This document shows, in pieces, positions 37,477-46,536 of a stretch of 64,000 nt of DNA. The position numbers and the translations under genes are program-made. Location of the stretch: assembly GCF_022647325.1 (NCBI RefSeq), contig NZ_CP071405.1, positions 1,550,001 to 1,614,000 on the forward strand. Reading direction: 5' to 3'. The first letter of the stretch is position 1. Each line of letters starts with the position of its first letter. Under the pieces are notes generated by a model. The model was not told the DNA's origin. It saw nothing but the letters and a program-made list of their open reading frames with translations, and made no database searches. This DNA comes from Pantoea deleyi (lineage in GTDB: Bacteria; Pseudomonadota; Gammaproteobacteria; Enterobacterales; Enterobacteriaceae).

Positions 37477-38991
37477 ATGACAGCCAGACCCATACTGGAA
37501 ATGCGGGCGATTACCCGGCGCTTCGGCAGTTTTTATGCCCTGAAGGGCGTCGATCTCACGGTCTGGCCCGGCGAGGTCCACGCGCTGATGGGCGAGAACG
37601 GGGCAGGGAAAAGCACGTTAATGAAGATTCTGGCCGGTGCCTATACCGCCAGCAGCGGGGAAATTCTCATTGAGGGCCAGCCGTACGCCCTGAAAGGGCC
37701 GAAAGAGGCGCTGGCCGCCGGGATCACCCTGATTTATCAGGAGATCAATCTGGCTCCCAACCTGACGGTGGCGGAGAACATCTTTCTGGGCAGCGAAATC
37801 GCGCCGGGCGGGCTGGTCAGACGACGGGCGATGGCGGAAGAGGCGCAGCGGGTGATCGATCGGCTCGGCGCGCAGTTCAGCGCCTGGGATCTTGTCAGCC
37901 GGCTGAGCATCGCCGAGCAGCAGCAGGTAGAGATCGCCCGCGCGCTGCAGCGCAACAGCCGCATTCTGGTGATGGATGAGCCGACCGCCGCGCTCTCCAA
38001 CCGGGAAACCGAACAGCTCTTTGCGCTGATCAAACGGCTGCGCAGTGAAGGCATGGCCATCATCTACATCAGCCACCGTATGGCGGAGGTGTATGAACTG
38101 TCCGACCGCGTCAGCGTCCTGCGCGACGGGGAGTATGTCGGCAGCCTCACGCGGGAGCAGCTCAACGCCAGCGAGCTGGTGCGGATGATGGTGGGACGGC
38201 CGCTTAGCGACCTGTTTAACAAAGATCGCACCATCGCTTTCGGTGATATCCGGCTGGCGGTCAATCATCTGACCGACGGCGGCAAAGTGCACCCCAGCAG
38301 TCTGGCGGTGCGGGCCGGAGAGATCGTGGCGCTGGCCGGGCTGGTAGGCGCTGGCCGCAGCGAACTGGCGCAGCTGATCTTCGGGGTTCACAAGCCGAAA
38401 GAGGGCGAGATCTGGATCGACGGCGAGAAGGTGACCATCCAGTCGCCGCGCGACGCGATTGCCCGCGGCATCGGTTTCCTCACCGAAAACCGCAAAGAGC
38501 AGGGGCTGTTTCTGGAGATGGCGGCCCAGGAGAACATCGTGATGGCGACGCTGGAGCGGGACGCCCGTTACGGAATGCTGAACCGCCGCAAAGGCCAGAG
38601 TATCGCCAGCGAAGCCATCGCCTCGCTCAATATCCGCGTGCCGCACGCTCAGGTCCGGGCTGGCGGGCTCTCTGGCGGCAATCAGCAGAAGCTGCTGATC
38701 TCGCGCTGGGTGGCGATTGGGCCGCGCATCCTGATCCTGGATGAGCCGACCCGCGGCGTGGACGTCGGGGCCAAAAGCGAGATCTACCGGATGATGCAGC
38801 AGATGGCGCGGCAGGGCGTGGCGATTCTGATGATCTCCAGTGAGCTGCCGGAAGTGGTCGGGATGAGCGACCGCGTTTACGTGATGCATGAAGGCACCAT
38901 CGTCGGTGAGCTGGAGGGCAGTCACATCAGTCAGGAAAATATTATGACGCTGGCGACCGGTGCGCACAGCGCGTCAGCCAGCGAAACTTAA
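37477..38991 (+). CDS. Sugar ABC transporter ATPase (RbsA/XylG-type, two nucleotide-binding domains)
   Basis: A 504-residue protein with two ABC domains. The first has Walker [15 protein letters not shown], signature [15 protein letters not shown] and Walker [13 protein letters not shown]. The second has the degenerate P-loop [13 protein letters not shown], signature [14 protein letters not shown] and Walker [14 protein letters not shown]. This duplication defines the carbohydrate uptake CUT2 family. AGGAG lies eight bases before the ATG at 37477; upstream in-frame extension would run antisense through the kinase gene. Permease and binding-protein genes follow, then a D-lyxose isomerase, which suggests the cargo. 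Confidence 0.93.
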   Translation: MTARPILEMRAITRRFGSFYALKGVDLTVWPGEVHALMGENGAGKSTLMKILAGAYTASSGEILIEGQPYALKGPKEALAAGITLIYQEINLAPNLTVAENIFLGSEIAPGGLVRRRAMAEEAQRVIDRLGAQFSAWDLVSRLSIAEQQQVEIARALQRNSRILVMDEPTAALSNRETEQLFALIKRLRSEGMAIIYISHRMAEVYELSDRVSVLRDGEYVGSLTREQLNASELVRMMVGRPLSDLFNKDRTIAFGDIRLAVNHLTDGGKVHPSSLAVRAGEIVALAGLVGAGRSELAQLIFGVHKPKEGEIWIDGEKVTIQSPRDAIARGIGFLTENRKEQGLFLEMAAQENIVMATLERDARYGMLNRRKGQSIASEAIASLNIRVPHAQVRAGGLSGGNQQKLLISRWVAIGPRILILDEPTRGVDVGAKSEIYRMMQQMARQGVAILMISSELPEVVGMSDRVYVMHEGTIVGELEGSHISQENIMTLATGAHSASASET

Positions 38992-39001
38992 GGAGACCAC
39001 G

Positions 39002-39982
39002 ATGACTCAACTGGCCCGCACCAAAGCCCCGACGCTGAAACGTGCCCTGATGGGCGATCTGCTGCAGACGGTGGGGATCCTGCCGATTCTTATCCTGATT
39101 GTCGCGGTGTTTGGCTTTATCACTCCCAATTTCTTTACCGAGGCGAACCTGCTCAACATCACCCGTCAGGCGTCGATCAACATCGTGCTGGCGGCGGGCA
39201 TGACCTTTGTGATCCTGACCGGCGGCATCGACCTGTCAGTGGGGTCGATGCTGGGCACCACGGCGGTGGTGGCGCTGGTGGCGTCGCTCGATCCCATGCT
39301 CGCCTCCCTGACCATTCCGATGGCGCTGGGCGCGGGCCTGATCATGGGGCTGTTCAACGGCGTCCTGGTCGCCTGGGCCGGACTGCCGCCCTTTATCGTG
39401 ACGCTGGGCACCTACACTGCCCTGCGTGGCGCCGCCTACCTGCTGGCGAACGGCACCACGGTGATCAACTCCGATATTAACTTCGAGTGGATCGGCAACG
39501 GCTATCTCGGGCCGGTGCCGTGGCTGATTGTGATCGCCTTTGCGGTCATCGCTATCTGCTGGTTCATCCTGCGCCGCACCACGCTGGGCGTCCATATCTA
39601 CGCGGTCGGCGGCAATATCCAGGCTGCCCGACTGACCGGCATCAAGGTGGGTGTCGTGCTGCTGTTTGTCTACGGCATGAGCGGCCTGCTGTCGGGGCTG
39701 GGCGGCTTAATGAGCGCCTCGCGCCTCTACAGCGCCAACGGGAACCTCGGCGTCGGCTATGAGCTGGATGCGATTGCGGCGGTGATCCTCGGCGGCACCA
39801 GCTTTGTCGGCGGTATCGGCACCATCACCGGCACCCTGATCGGCGCGCTGATTATTGCCACGCTGAATAACGGCATGACGCTGATGGGCGTCTCCTATTT
39901 CTGGCAACTGGTGATCAAGGGGGCGGTGATCATCATCGCGGTGCTGATCGACAAATACCGTACCCGTCATCATGTGAGCTGA
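39002..39982 (+). CDS. Sugar ABC transporter permease (RbsC/XylH-type)
   Basis: A 326-residue CUT2 permease with 8-10 hydrophobic segments. Family landmarks are LTGGIDLSVGSMLG, PPFIVTLGTYTALRGAAYL and GGTSFVGGIGTITGTLIGALI. The start at 39002 is preceded by GGAG and lies ten bases after the ATPase stop; an in-frame start at 38960 within the ATPase gene was rejected. It forms the membrane channel for the sugar imported by the adjacent ATPase and binding protein. Confidence 0.92.
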   Translation: MTQLARTKAPTLKRALMGDLLQTVGILPILILIVAVFGFITPNFFTEANLLNITRQASINIVLAAGMTFVILTGGIDLSVGSMLGTTAVVALVASLDPMLASLTIPMALGAGLIMGLFNGVLVAWAGLPPFIVTLGTYTALRGAAYLLANGTTVINSDINFEWIGNGYLGPVPWLIVIAFAVIAICWFILRRTTLGVHIYAVGGNIQAARLTGIKVGVVLLFVYGMSGLLSGLGGLMSASRLYSANGNLGVGYELDAIAAVILGGTSFVGGIGTITGTLIGALIIATLNNGMTLMGVSYFWQLVIKGAVIIIAVLIDKYRTRHHVS

Positions 39983-39988
39983 AATTCA

Positions 39989-40022
39989 ACCGGGCGGATG
40001 CGCCAGGCGGCATCGGCCCGGT
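39989..40022 (+). repeat. REP-like hairpin between permease and binding-protein genes
   Basis: ACCGGGC-G-GATGC pairs with GCATC-G-GCCCGGT (one internal mismatch), a 12-bp stem with an eight-base loop. The GC-rich palindrome resembles intercistronic REP units. It may stabilise the upstream mRNA or set differential expression of the binding protein. Confidence 0.55.
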
Positions 40023-40071
40023 CCAAACGCCATTTAGTGGTTGGCACTCTGAAAACAGCAGGAGAAGGTCT

Positions 40072-41010
40072 ATGCGTTTTAATCCGATTGTAACCGGGCT
40101 GCTGGCGGCAACGCTCTTCAGTTCCGGCCTGGCTCAGGCAAAAGAACTTAAATCTATCGGCGTCACGGTCGGCGATCTGGCTAACCCCTTCTTCGTGCAG
40201 ATCACCAAAGGCGCGGAGATGAAGGCGCGTCAGCTGGCGGGCGATAAGGTGAACGTGACGCTGGTCTCCAGCGGCTACGACCTCGGCCAGCAGGTCGGCC
40301 AGATCGACAACTTTATTGCGGCGAAAGTTGACATGATTATCCTCAACGCCGCGGACTCCAAAGGGATCGCGCCGGCGGTCAAGCGGGCGCGTGACGCCGG
40401 GATCGTGGTAGTGGCGGTGGACGTGGCGGCCGATGGCGCCAACGCGACCATCACCTCCGACAACACCCAGGCGGGTGCGATGGCCTGTAAATATATCTCG
40501 GACCGCCTGAAGGCCAAAGGCAATGTGGTGATCATTAACGGCCCCCCGGTTTCGGCGGTACAGAACCGTGTGGAAGGGTGCATGAACGAGCTGAAAACCC
40601 ATCCTGAGATCAAGCTGCTCTCTTACAACCAGAACGCCAAAGGCAGTCGTGAAGGCGGACTGGAGGTGATGACCGGACTGCTTTCCGCGAATCCCAAAAT
40701 CGATGCGGTGTTTGCAATCAACGACCCCACGGCTATCGGTGCCGATTTAGCGGCGAAACAGGCGCAGCGCAGCGAATTCTTTATCGTCGGTGTCGATGGT
40801 TCGCCGGACGGTGAAGAGGCGCTGAAGCGCAAAAACTCCCTGTTCGTGGCAACACCGGCCCAGGATCCGCAGGTGATGGCAGCCAAAGCGGTGGAGATCG
40901 GTTATGACATCCTGCAGGGCAAACCGGCGCCGGATAAGCCGGTACTGATCCCCGTGAAGCTGATCGATCGCGATAACGTCGGCAGCTATCAGGGCTGGAC
41001 GGTGAAATAA
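40072..41010 (+). CDS. Periplasmic sugar-binding protein (RbsB-like)
   Basis: A 312-residue type 1 periplasmic binding protein with a signal peptide ending in GLAQA before KELK. The mature sequence shows RbsB-family features: IGVTVGDLANPFFVQITKGA, IILNAADSKGIAPAVKRA, SDNTQAGAMACKYI and AVFAINDPTAIGADLA. It recognises the sugar moved by the two preceding gene products. AGGAG precedes the ATG. A D-lyxose isomerase gene follows 43 bp downstream, so D-lyxose or a similar aldopentose/hexose is a reasonable ligand, by inference. Confidence 0.92.
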   Translation: MRFNPIVTGLLAATLFSSGLAQAKELKSIGVTVGDLANPFFVQITKGAEMKARQLAGDKVNVTLVSSGYDLGQQVGQIDNFIAAKVDMIILNAADSKGIAPAVKRARDAGIVVVAVDVAADGANATITSDNTQAGAMACKYISDRLKAKGNVVIINGPPVSAVQNRVEGCMNELKTHPEIKLLSYNQNAKGSREGGLEVMTGLLSANPKIDAVFAINDPTAIGADLAAKQAQRSEFFIVGVDGSPDGEEALKRKNSLFVATPAQDPQVMAAKAVEIGYDILQGKPAPDKPVLIPVKLIDRDNVGSYQGWTVK

Positions 41011-41053
41011 GGGACGCGGCGGCACCGCCGGGTGCCGCCCTCTGGAGGCGATC

Positions 41054-41737
41054 ATGCAACGTTCAGCGGTCAATCACTACCTGCAACAGACCCGCGAGTT
41101 TTTTCGGCAGCAGGATGTCCATCTGCCGCCGTGGGCCGACTATGGACTGAGCCAGTGGCGCACCCGCGATCCGGAGGCGATGCAGGAGATTCTGGCGCTG
41201 CGGCTGGGCTGGGATCTCACCAGTTTTGGCGCGGACGATTTTCTGCAGACCGGACTGACGCTGTTTACCCTGCGCAACGGTTCGCCGGGTGGACGCCCCT
41301 GGCATAAACCCTATGCCGAGAAGATCATGCACGTCCGCGAAGGGCAGCTCACGCCGATGCATTACCATCCGCGCAAGATGGAGGACATTATCAACCGCGG
41401 CGGCGGGAATCTGATCGTCGAACTGCACAACCGGCAAGGGAAAGGGCTGGCGGACTCGCCGGTGGTGGTGTCGCTGGACGGGCAGCGGCAGACACATGCG
41501 GCCGGTTCACAGCTGCGGCTCTCGCCGGGGGAGAGCGTGACGCTGGAGGCGGGCGTCTGGCACAGTTTCTGGGGAGAGCGCGGCTACGGCGACGTGCTGG
41601 TGGGCGAGGTGTCGATGCCCAACGATGACGAAAATGACAACGTCTTTCTGACGCCGCTGGCCCGTTTTAATCCGCTGGACGAGGATGAAGCGCCGCGCTG
41701 GCTGCTCTGTAATGACTATTCGCACGGTTTTTTTTAA
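41054..41737 (+). CDS. D-lyxose isomerase (D-lyxose/D-mannose ketol-isomerase)
   Basis: A 227-residue cupin isomerase of the D-lyxose isomerase family, with the same length as the E. coli O157 enzyme. Metal ligands are His103, His105 and Glu110 in MHYHPRKMEDIINRGGG, plus His170 in LEAGVWHSFWGE. It interconverts D-lyxose and D-xylulose and acts on D-mannose/D-fructose. It is the last gene of the sugar ABC operon, so the transporter likely brings in its substrate. It ends 17 bp from the convergent AraC gene. D-xylulose would enter the pentose phosphate pathway by a kinase encoded elsewhere. Confidence 0.88.
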   Translation: MQRSAVNHYLQQTREFFRQQDVHLPPWADYGLSQWRTRDPEAMQEILALRLGWDLTSFGADDFLQTGLTLFTLRNGSPGGRPWHKPYAEKIMHVREGQLTPMHYHPRKMEDIINRGGGNLIVELHNRQGKGLADSPVVVSLDGQRQTHAAGSQLRLSPGESVTLEAGVWHSFWGERGYGDVLVGEVSMPNDDENDNVFLTPLARFNPLDEDEAPRWLLCNDYSHGFF

Positions 41738-41754
41738 GCCGACCGGCGAAGGGC

Positions 41755-42645
41755 TTATCGGGGCGCAGTTGTGTCGTTCGGACTGACTGTTCTGACGCTG
41801 CGGGCAGGTGGCAGCCCGAACAGGCGCGTATATTCCCGCGTGAACTGCGTCAGGCTCTGATAACCCACATCCGCTGCCACGGCGGCGACGTTACCCGGGC
41901 GCAGCGCCAGGGCTTTGCGCGCCGCATAGAGCCTGAGCTGTTTCTGGTACTGCAAGGGAGAAAGGCCGGTGCTGGCGCGAAAGCCGCGATGAAAAGCAGA
42001 GAGACTCATGCCCGCGATCGCCGCCAGTTCTTCCATGCGGCAGGCGGTGGCGTAGTGAGTTTGCAGCCAGAGCAGTGCCTTACGACTCTTCGTGAAGTGG
42101 CCGTTCACCTCTGCCGCCTGGCGCAGCAGGTCGCCCTGAGATTCCTGTAACAGCCGAAAGAGGATTTCCCGCTCCACCAGCGGGGCCATCACCCGCAACT
42201 CATCCGGTTTTGCCAGCAGGCGAACCATCCGCAGCCAGGCATCCGCCAGCGCATCCTCCACCTTATTGACGGCGATGCCGTGCGTTAGCGTGGAGGGGGA
42301 ATGTGCAGGCATCTGCTGAAGCAGATCGCGGATGGTCGCGAAATCGAGTGTCAGACGTACGGCCAGATAGGGGGACGCTTGACTGGCCCCGGTGATTTCA
42401 CCCGTGGCGGGCAGATCGCACGACGCGGTAAAGCTCTCTCCTGCGCAATAGCGAATTGACTGATTGCCCACTTGAAGCCTTTTCTCACCCTGGAGGATCA
42501 GGCTGACGAACGGCGGGTAGATCGCTGGTGGCAGGGCGATCGACTGACTGACGCGATAAAGATCCACACGCGGAATCGCGGTTGCCGTCAGGTCATCCGC
42601 CACATGGGTCAGTACCGCATCTCTTAACGCTTCAAGCCGGGTCAT
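41755..42645 (-). CDS. AraC family transcriptional regulator (AraC_N type, YqhC-like)
   Basis: A 296-residue regulator. The N-terminal AraC_N domain (about residues 20-170) has the PPAIYPPFVSLILQGEKRL block. The C-terminal pair of helix-turn-helix motifs (about 195-285) includes MEELAAIAGMSLSAFHRGF and VAAVAADVGYQSLTQFTREY. The start at 42645 is preceded by GGGGAG; a GTG 18 bases earlier is in frame but lacks a site. It is divergent from an SDR gene, the same layout as E. coli yqhC with its oxidoreductase targets, so it probably activates that SDR in response to a small reactive compound. Confidence 0.88.
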   Translation of the reverse strand: MTRLEALRDAVLTHVADDLTATAIPRVDLYRVSQSIALPPAIYPPFVSLILQGEKRLQVGNQSIRYCAGESFTASCDLPATGEITGASQASPYLAVRLTLDFATIRDLLQQMPAHSPSTLTHGIAVNKVEDALADAWLRMVRLLAKPDELRVMAPLVEREILFRLLQESQGDLLRQAAEVNGHFTKSRKALLWLQTHYATACRMEELAAIAGMSLSAFHRGFRASTGLSPLQYQKQLRLYAARKALALRPGNVAAVAADVGYQSLTQFTREYTRLFGLPPARSVRTVSPNDTTAPR

Positions 42646-42777
42646 ATCAGGTCTCCCCGGCACGCATGCCCAAAAGGTGAAAAGCAGGAACAGGCAAATA
42701 TTAGGCAGGATTGCAGCCGCCGTGCAATCCGCCGAGGAGTACGCTGGCTTTCTGAATGCTTATGGCCGGGAGAAGAG

Positions 42778-43509
42778 ATGAACATTAATGAGTCCGTGAT
42801 CATGATTACCGGCGCCTCGTCGGGAATCGGGGAAGCCACCGCGCGGGCAGCGTTGGAGGCGGGTGCGCGGGTGATCTTACTGGCGCGGCGCAAAGCGCGT
42901 CTGGATGCTTTGGCCGGGGCATCCACGAACGCGTTGCCGGTCACCTGCGATGTGACACGGTCTGATCAGATCGATCATGCCGTCAGGCTGGGTGTGGCAC
43001 GCTTTGGCCGGATCGATGTGCTCATCAATAATGCCGGGCAGGGGCTCTATGCGGCGGTGGAAGAGATCGCTATTCCGCAGTTCAGGGCGCTACTCGATCT
43101 GAATCTGGTTGCCCCGCTGATGATGATGCAGGCCGTGATCCCTGTGATGCGGCGGCAGGGCGCGGGGTGCATTATCAACATCAGTTCCGGGGCGACGCTG
43201 GCGACCTATCCGGGTTCGGCCGCCTACACCAGCTCCAGGGCAGGGCTTAACGGTCTCTCTGATGTGGCCAGGCTGGAGCTGGCCGACGTCGGAATTACGG
43301 TGTCTGCCCTTTATCCGTTTATGACCGACACGGAATTTTATCAGTCTGTATCAGCAGGGCAGGATGCAGCGAGGACACAGGCGCAGCAGGGGGCTGGCCT
43401 CGCGCATTCCCCCGACCGGGTCGCGGAAAAGATCCTGAAAGTGATCGAAAGCGGGGAGGCGCATGCCGATCTGGTGCCGCGCGCCTGGGGTGGAACGCTT
43501 GAGGAATAA
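42778..43509 (+). CDS. Short-chain dehydrogenase/reductase with YxxxR in place of YxxxK
   Basis: A 243-residue classical SDR: cofactor motif ITGASSGIGEATA, then LARRKARLDAL (NADP-type basic residues), NNAGQGLY, and the serine in INISSGATLA. The active-site tyrosine is present in AAYTSSRAGLNGL, but the lysine expected four residues later is arginine (codon AGG near 43238). The Lys normally positions the nicotinamide ribose and lowers the Tyr pKa, so activity may be altered. RBS GAGAAGAG precedes the ATG. It is divergent from the AraC regulator, 132 bp away, the likely controller. Confidence 0.85.
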   Translation: MNINESVIMITGASSGIGEATARAALEAGARVILLARRKARLDALAGASTNALPVTCDVTRSDQIDHAVRLGVARFGRIDVLINNAGQGLYAAVEEIAIPQFRALLDLNLVAPLMMMQAVIPVMRRQGAGCIINISSGATLATYPGSAAYTSSRAGLNGLSDVARLELADVGITVSALYPFMTDTEFYQSVSAGQDAARTQAQQGAGLAHSPDRVAEKILKVIESGEAHADLVPRAWGGTLEE

Positions 43510-43542
43510 CGACGGGCCCGTTGCGTTCAGGTCCGCGCTGAT

Positions 43543-44286
43543 TCAGGCGATCTGGCTGGCGCGCGGCGCAATCTCCGGCCTGACCACATCAGCCGAAAAG
43601 ACATAGCCCAGCCCGCGAATCGTGCGGATCAGATCCGGCTGATGGGGATTGGTTTCGATTTTCCGCCGCAGCCGCATGATCAGCACATCGATGGTGCGGT
43701 CAAACACATCAAGGCTCTCGCTATGGGTCAGCTCCAGCAGCTGATCGCGGGTGAGCACCTTGCGGGCGTGACGAACCAGCGCCCGCAGCAGGCTGTATTC
43801 GCCCTGCGTCAGCGGCACCAGTTCACGCTGCGGATTAAACAGCTGACAGCGCCCGTCATCCAGTTGCCAGCCGCCAAACCGCCAGCCTGTCTGCCCGGGA
43901 TCGGCCAGCGACGTCCGCTCGCTGCGGCGCAGGGCCGCTCTGGCACGCGCCACAACCACGCGGGGATTAAAGGGCTTCGCGATGTAGTCATCCGCGCCCA
44001 TCTCCAGGCCCACGACCATCTCTGCTTCCGATCCCATGCCGGTCAGCATAATCACCAGCAGCTCCGGCCGCTGCCGGTGAAGCTCCTGCAGCACCAGCAG
44101 CCCGTTGGTGTCGGGCAGCATCATATCCAGCATCACCAGCGAAATGTCCGGGTGGTCGCTGAGCATCGCCAGCGCCTCACGTCCCTGATGGCAGCGGTAA
44201 ACCGTCATCAGATGTTCACTTAACGCATCCTGCAGGACATCGCAGACGGCAGGATCATCATCCACCACCAAAATCGCTGGCTTCAT
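43543..44286 (-). CDS. OmpR/PhoB family response regulator
   Basis: A 247-residue response regulator. The receiver domain (1-120) has the acidic pair in VVDDDPAVC, phospho-acceptor Asp in VMLDMMLPDTNG, the Thr in IMLTGMGS and Lys in DYIAKPFNP. The winged-helix domain (about 140-235) has PLTQGEYSLLRALV and DRTIDVLIMRLRRKIE, ending IRTIRGLGYVF. No kinase gene is adjacent; the nearest is the hybrid kinase at 34726-37329. The 425 bp upstream (44287-44711) are shared with the divergent purine permease. Confidence 0.9.
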   Translation of the reverse strand: MKPAILVVDDDPAVCDVLQDALSEHLMTVYRCHQGREALAMLSDHPDISLVMLDMMLPDTNGLLVLQELHRQRPELLVIMLTGMGSEAEMVVGLEMGADDYIAKPFNPRVVVARARAALRRSERTSLADPGQTGWRFGGWQLDDGRCQLFNPQRELVPLTQGEYSLLRALVRHARKVLTRDQLLELTHSESLDVFDRTIDVLIMRLRRKIETNPHQPDLIRTIRGLGYVFSADVVRPEIAPRASQIA

Positions 44287-44440
44287 GGCGCGGCCTCAAT
44301 GTTGCGAAAGAGTTAATTCAGGAGTCTACACAGGCCAGAAAAGGTTGCTCAGGGAGCGTGCTGAAACGTGACCAGCTTCGCCTGTGAGAGTGCAGAAGCG
44401 TGCGCTGACGCAGAGTTTTCCGGGGGGGCTCATCCGCCGC

Positions 44441-44480
44441 AGGAAAACGATTGCGCAGGAACGGTGCATTGCACCATAAT
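44441..44480 (+). promoter_or_regulatory. Promoter of the NCS2 permease with PurR-like box and palindrome
   Basis: AGGAAAACGATTGCGC at 44441-44456 matches the PurR operator consensus ACGCAAACGTTTGCGT at 12 of 16 positions. Its last six bases, TTGCGC, can serve as a -35 with CATAAT at 44475-44480 as the -10 (18-bp spacer). A perfect palindrome GGTGCA-T-TGCACC fills the spacer at 44463-44475. The transcript would start near 44487, leaving an untranslated leader of about 225 bases. Purine-repressed expression of a purine permease is the expected logic; binding is inferred. Confidence 0.6.
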
Positions 44481-44711
44481 CGCGCCTCGTTTTGGCTCGG
44501 AATTGTCTCAGGCTTCTCCGGCCCTGCCAGGTAATCGATTGCGTCGGAAGATGGCATGGCAATTGCTTTTGGCAGTGGGTTAGTCACGGATGTCAGGCGA
44601 TATCGGCTTGTCAGTATGCAGCGGCCGCTCTCCCTTTCCCGGAAACAGAATAATCAGCATGCAAACCCCTTTGGCAAGAGAGACGGCTGTCTCCTGTATC
44701 GAGAGATGATG

Positions 44712-46007
44712 ATGTTAGAAAAACTATTCAAACTCAAAGCGCACAACACCACGGTCCGGACCGAAATTATCGCCGGGATCACCACCTTCCTGGCGATGGC
44801 GTATATTCTGTTTGTGAACCCGAGCATTCTGGGCGCGACCGGCATGGATAAGGGCGCGGTATTTGTCGCCACCTGCCTGGCAGCGGCGATTGGCTGTGTG
44901 CTGATGGGCCTGATCGCCAACTACCCGATTGCGCTGGCACCGGGCATGGGGCTGAACGCGTTTTTCACCTACACCGTAGTGCTGCATATGGGCTACACGT
45001 GGCAGGTTGCACTGGGTGCCGTATTCCTTTCGGCAGTGATCTTCTTTGCGATGTCGCTGTTCAAAATCCGTGAGTGGATTATTACCAGTATTCCGCTGCC
45101 GTTGCGCGCCGGGATTGGCGCGGGTATCGGGCTGTTTCTGGCGATTATCGCGCTGGAAGGCGCGGGCATTGTTGTTGATAACCCGGCAACGCTGGTGGGC
45201 ATTGGCGATCTGACCAAACCGGGTCCGCTGCTGGCGATGCTGGGCTTCATCGTCATCGTGGTGCTGGAAGCGCGTCGCGTAACCGGTGCGGTGCTGATCG
45301 GTATCCTGCTGGTCACCTTTATTTCGATGGGCATCGGCCTGACGCCGTTTGCCGGCGTCTTCTCTGCGCCGCCGTCGATTGCGCCAACCTTTATGCAGCT
45401 CGATATCGCAGGTGCGTTCAACGTCGGTCTGGTCAGCGTGATTTTTGCCTTCCTGTTCGTGGACGTGTTCGATAACACCGGTACGCTGCTGGGCGTGACC
45501 AAACGTGCCGGACTGGCGGATGAGCAGGGTAACGTGCCAAAGATGGGCCGTGCGCTGATTGCTGACAGTGCGGCTGCGCTGTTTGGTTCACTGCTGGGCA
45601 CCTCGACCACCACCAGTTATGTGGAATCGGCGGCGGGCGTGAGTGCGGGTGGCCGGACCGGCCTGACGGCGATCGTGGTCGCTGTACTGTTCCTGCTGGC
45701 GCTGTTTTTCTCGCCGCTGGCGTCAAGCGTACCGGTCTATGCCACCGCGCCTGCGCTGCTGTTTGTGGCGGTGCTGATGGCATCAGGTCTGGCCGAGATT
45801 GACTGGAAAGATATCACCACCGCCGCGCCGGTTACCGTGACGGCGCTGACCATGCCGCTGACCTATTCAATCGCAAACGGCATCGCGTTTGGTTTCATCA
45901 CCTGGACGCTGGTGAAGCTGCTGAGCGGTCGCGCGAAAGAGGTGAATGCAGCGCTGGTGATCCTGTCGATTCTGTTCGTGATTAAGCTGGGATGGCTGAG
46001 TGCCTGA
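44712..46007 (+). CDS. NCS2 family purine/hypoxanthine permease (AzgA-like)
   Basis: A 431-residue membrane protein with about 12 hydrophobic segments and AzgA/PbuG/AdeQ-type NCS2 motifs: TEIIAGITTFLAMAYILFVNP at the start, APGMGLNAFFTYTVV, FLFVDVFDNTGTLLGV, and the GTSTTTSYVESAAGVSAGGRTGL substrate region (split: TTSYVESAAGVSAGGRTG). It imports adenine, guanine or hypoxanthine with protons. Three consecutive ATGs occur at 44706-44714; GAGAG six bases before favours the last. The PurR-like box upstream supports a purine role. Which base is transported cannot be read from sequence. Confidence 0.88.
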   Translation: MLEKLFKLKAHNTTVRTEIIAGITTFLAMAYILFVNPSILGATGMDKGAVFVATCLAAAIGCVLMGLIANYPIALAPGMGLNAFFTYTVVLHMGYTWQVALGAVFLSAVIFFAMSLFKIREWIITSIPLPLRAGIGAGIGLFLAIIALEGAGIVVDNPATLVGIGDLTKPGPLLAMLGFIVIVVLEARRVTGAVLIGILLVTFISMGIGLTPFAGVFSAPPSIAPTFMQLDIAGAFNVGLVSVIFAFLFVDVFDNTGTLLGVTKRAGLADEQGNVPKMGRALIADSAAALFGSLLGTSTTTSYVESAAGVSAGGRTGLTAIVVAVLFLLALFFSPLASSVPVYATAPALLFVAVLMASGLAEIDWKDITTAAPVTVTALTMPLTYSIANGIAFGFITWTLVKLLSGRAKEVNAALVILSILFVIKLGWLSA

Positions 46008-46069
46008 TGGTTGCCTTAAGGCAGGGCGGGGTGTTTAGCGGGTTTCGAATAGCAGGTTTCTGGATAGCA

Positions 46070-46403
46070 GCGGGTGTGCGCTGAGCGGGTTTCGCCCGCC
46101 AGGCGTCGGGGAGTGTTCGCTGCGCGAAGGAGCGGTGGTTTTACGCTGACCGGTTTCGCCCGCCAGGCATCGGGGAGTTTCAGTTTGCCCGTGCGGGCGG
46201 ACGCGTTAAGGGGCGGACGCCCGCCCCTTAACAATCCCGGCGTCCGGCTGCCTTCGCGCCCCGCTTCGCGGGGTGCCCTCGTCACGCCCTGCGGCCTGCG
46301 GACCGTCCGGACTCGCCATCCCTGGCTCGCGCCGTCCTTTCGCCGACGTCCTGTCGGCGCATCCTGGCCTCCGGTTGTTCCTCAGCGCTGCGGACGCCTC
46401 TGA
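46070..46403 (+). repeat. Structured intergenic repeat, copy A
   Basis: A roughly 330-bp GC-rich element directly downstream of the permease gene. It carries a perfect 11-bp stem TTAAGGGGCGG/CCGCCCCTTAA at 46206-46231, a CCCCGC-TTCG-like CCCCGCTTCGCGGGG hairpin at 46259-46273, GCCA-TCCC-TGGC at 46315-46326, and CGCCGAC/GTCGGCG around 46341-46359. It is repeated 467 bp downstream (copy B) and, inverted, near 47.1-47.46 kb (copy C). Frames through it show no RBS or codon bias. Confidence 0.75.
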
Positions 46404-46536
46404 CAGACCGTCGCCGGTAAATTTGTTGCCGGTTGCTGGCATTGCAGGCCGCTGGTGTCGGGGAATACCAGGCTGGGTGCAGCGCAGGGTGGCTTCACTT
46501 TACATCGTGCTGGCGCTGAATAGTTTTCGCATGGCT

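Noticed and set aside
44712..46007. Naming the permease ghxP or adeQ
   Set aside because: Motifs show NCS2/AzgA membership but do not separate adenine from guanine/hypoxanthine transporters by eye.
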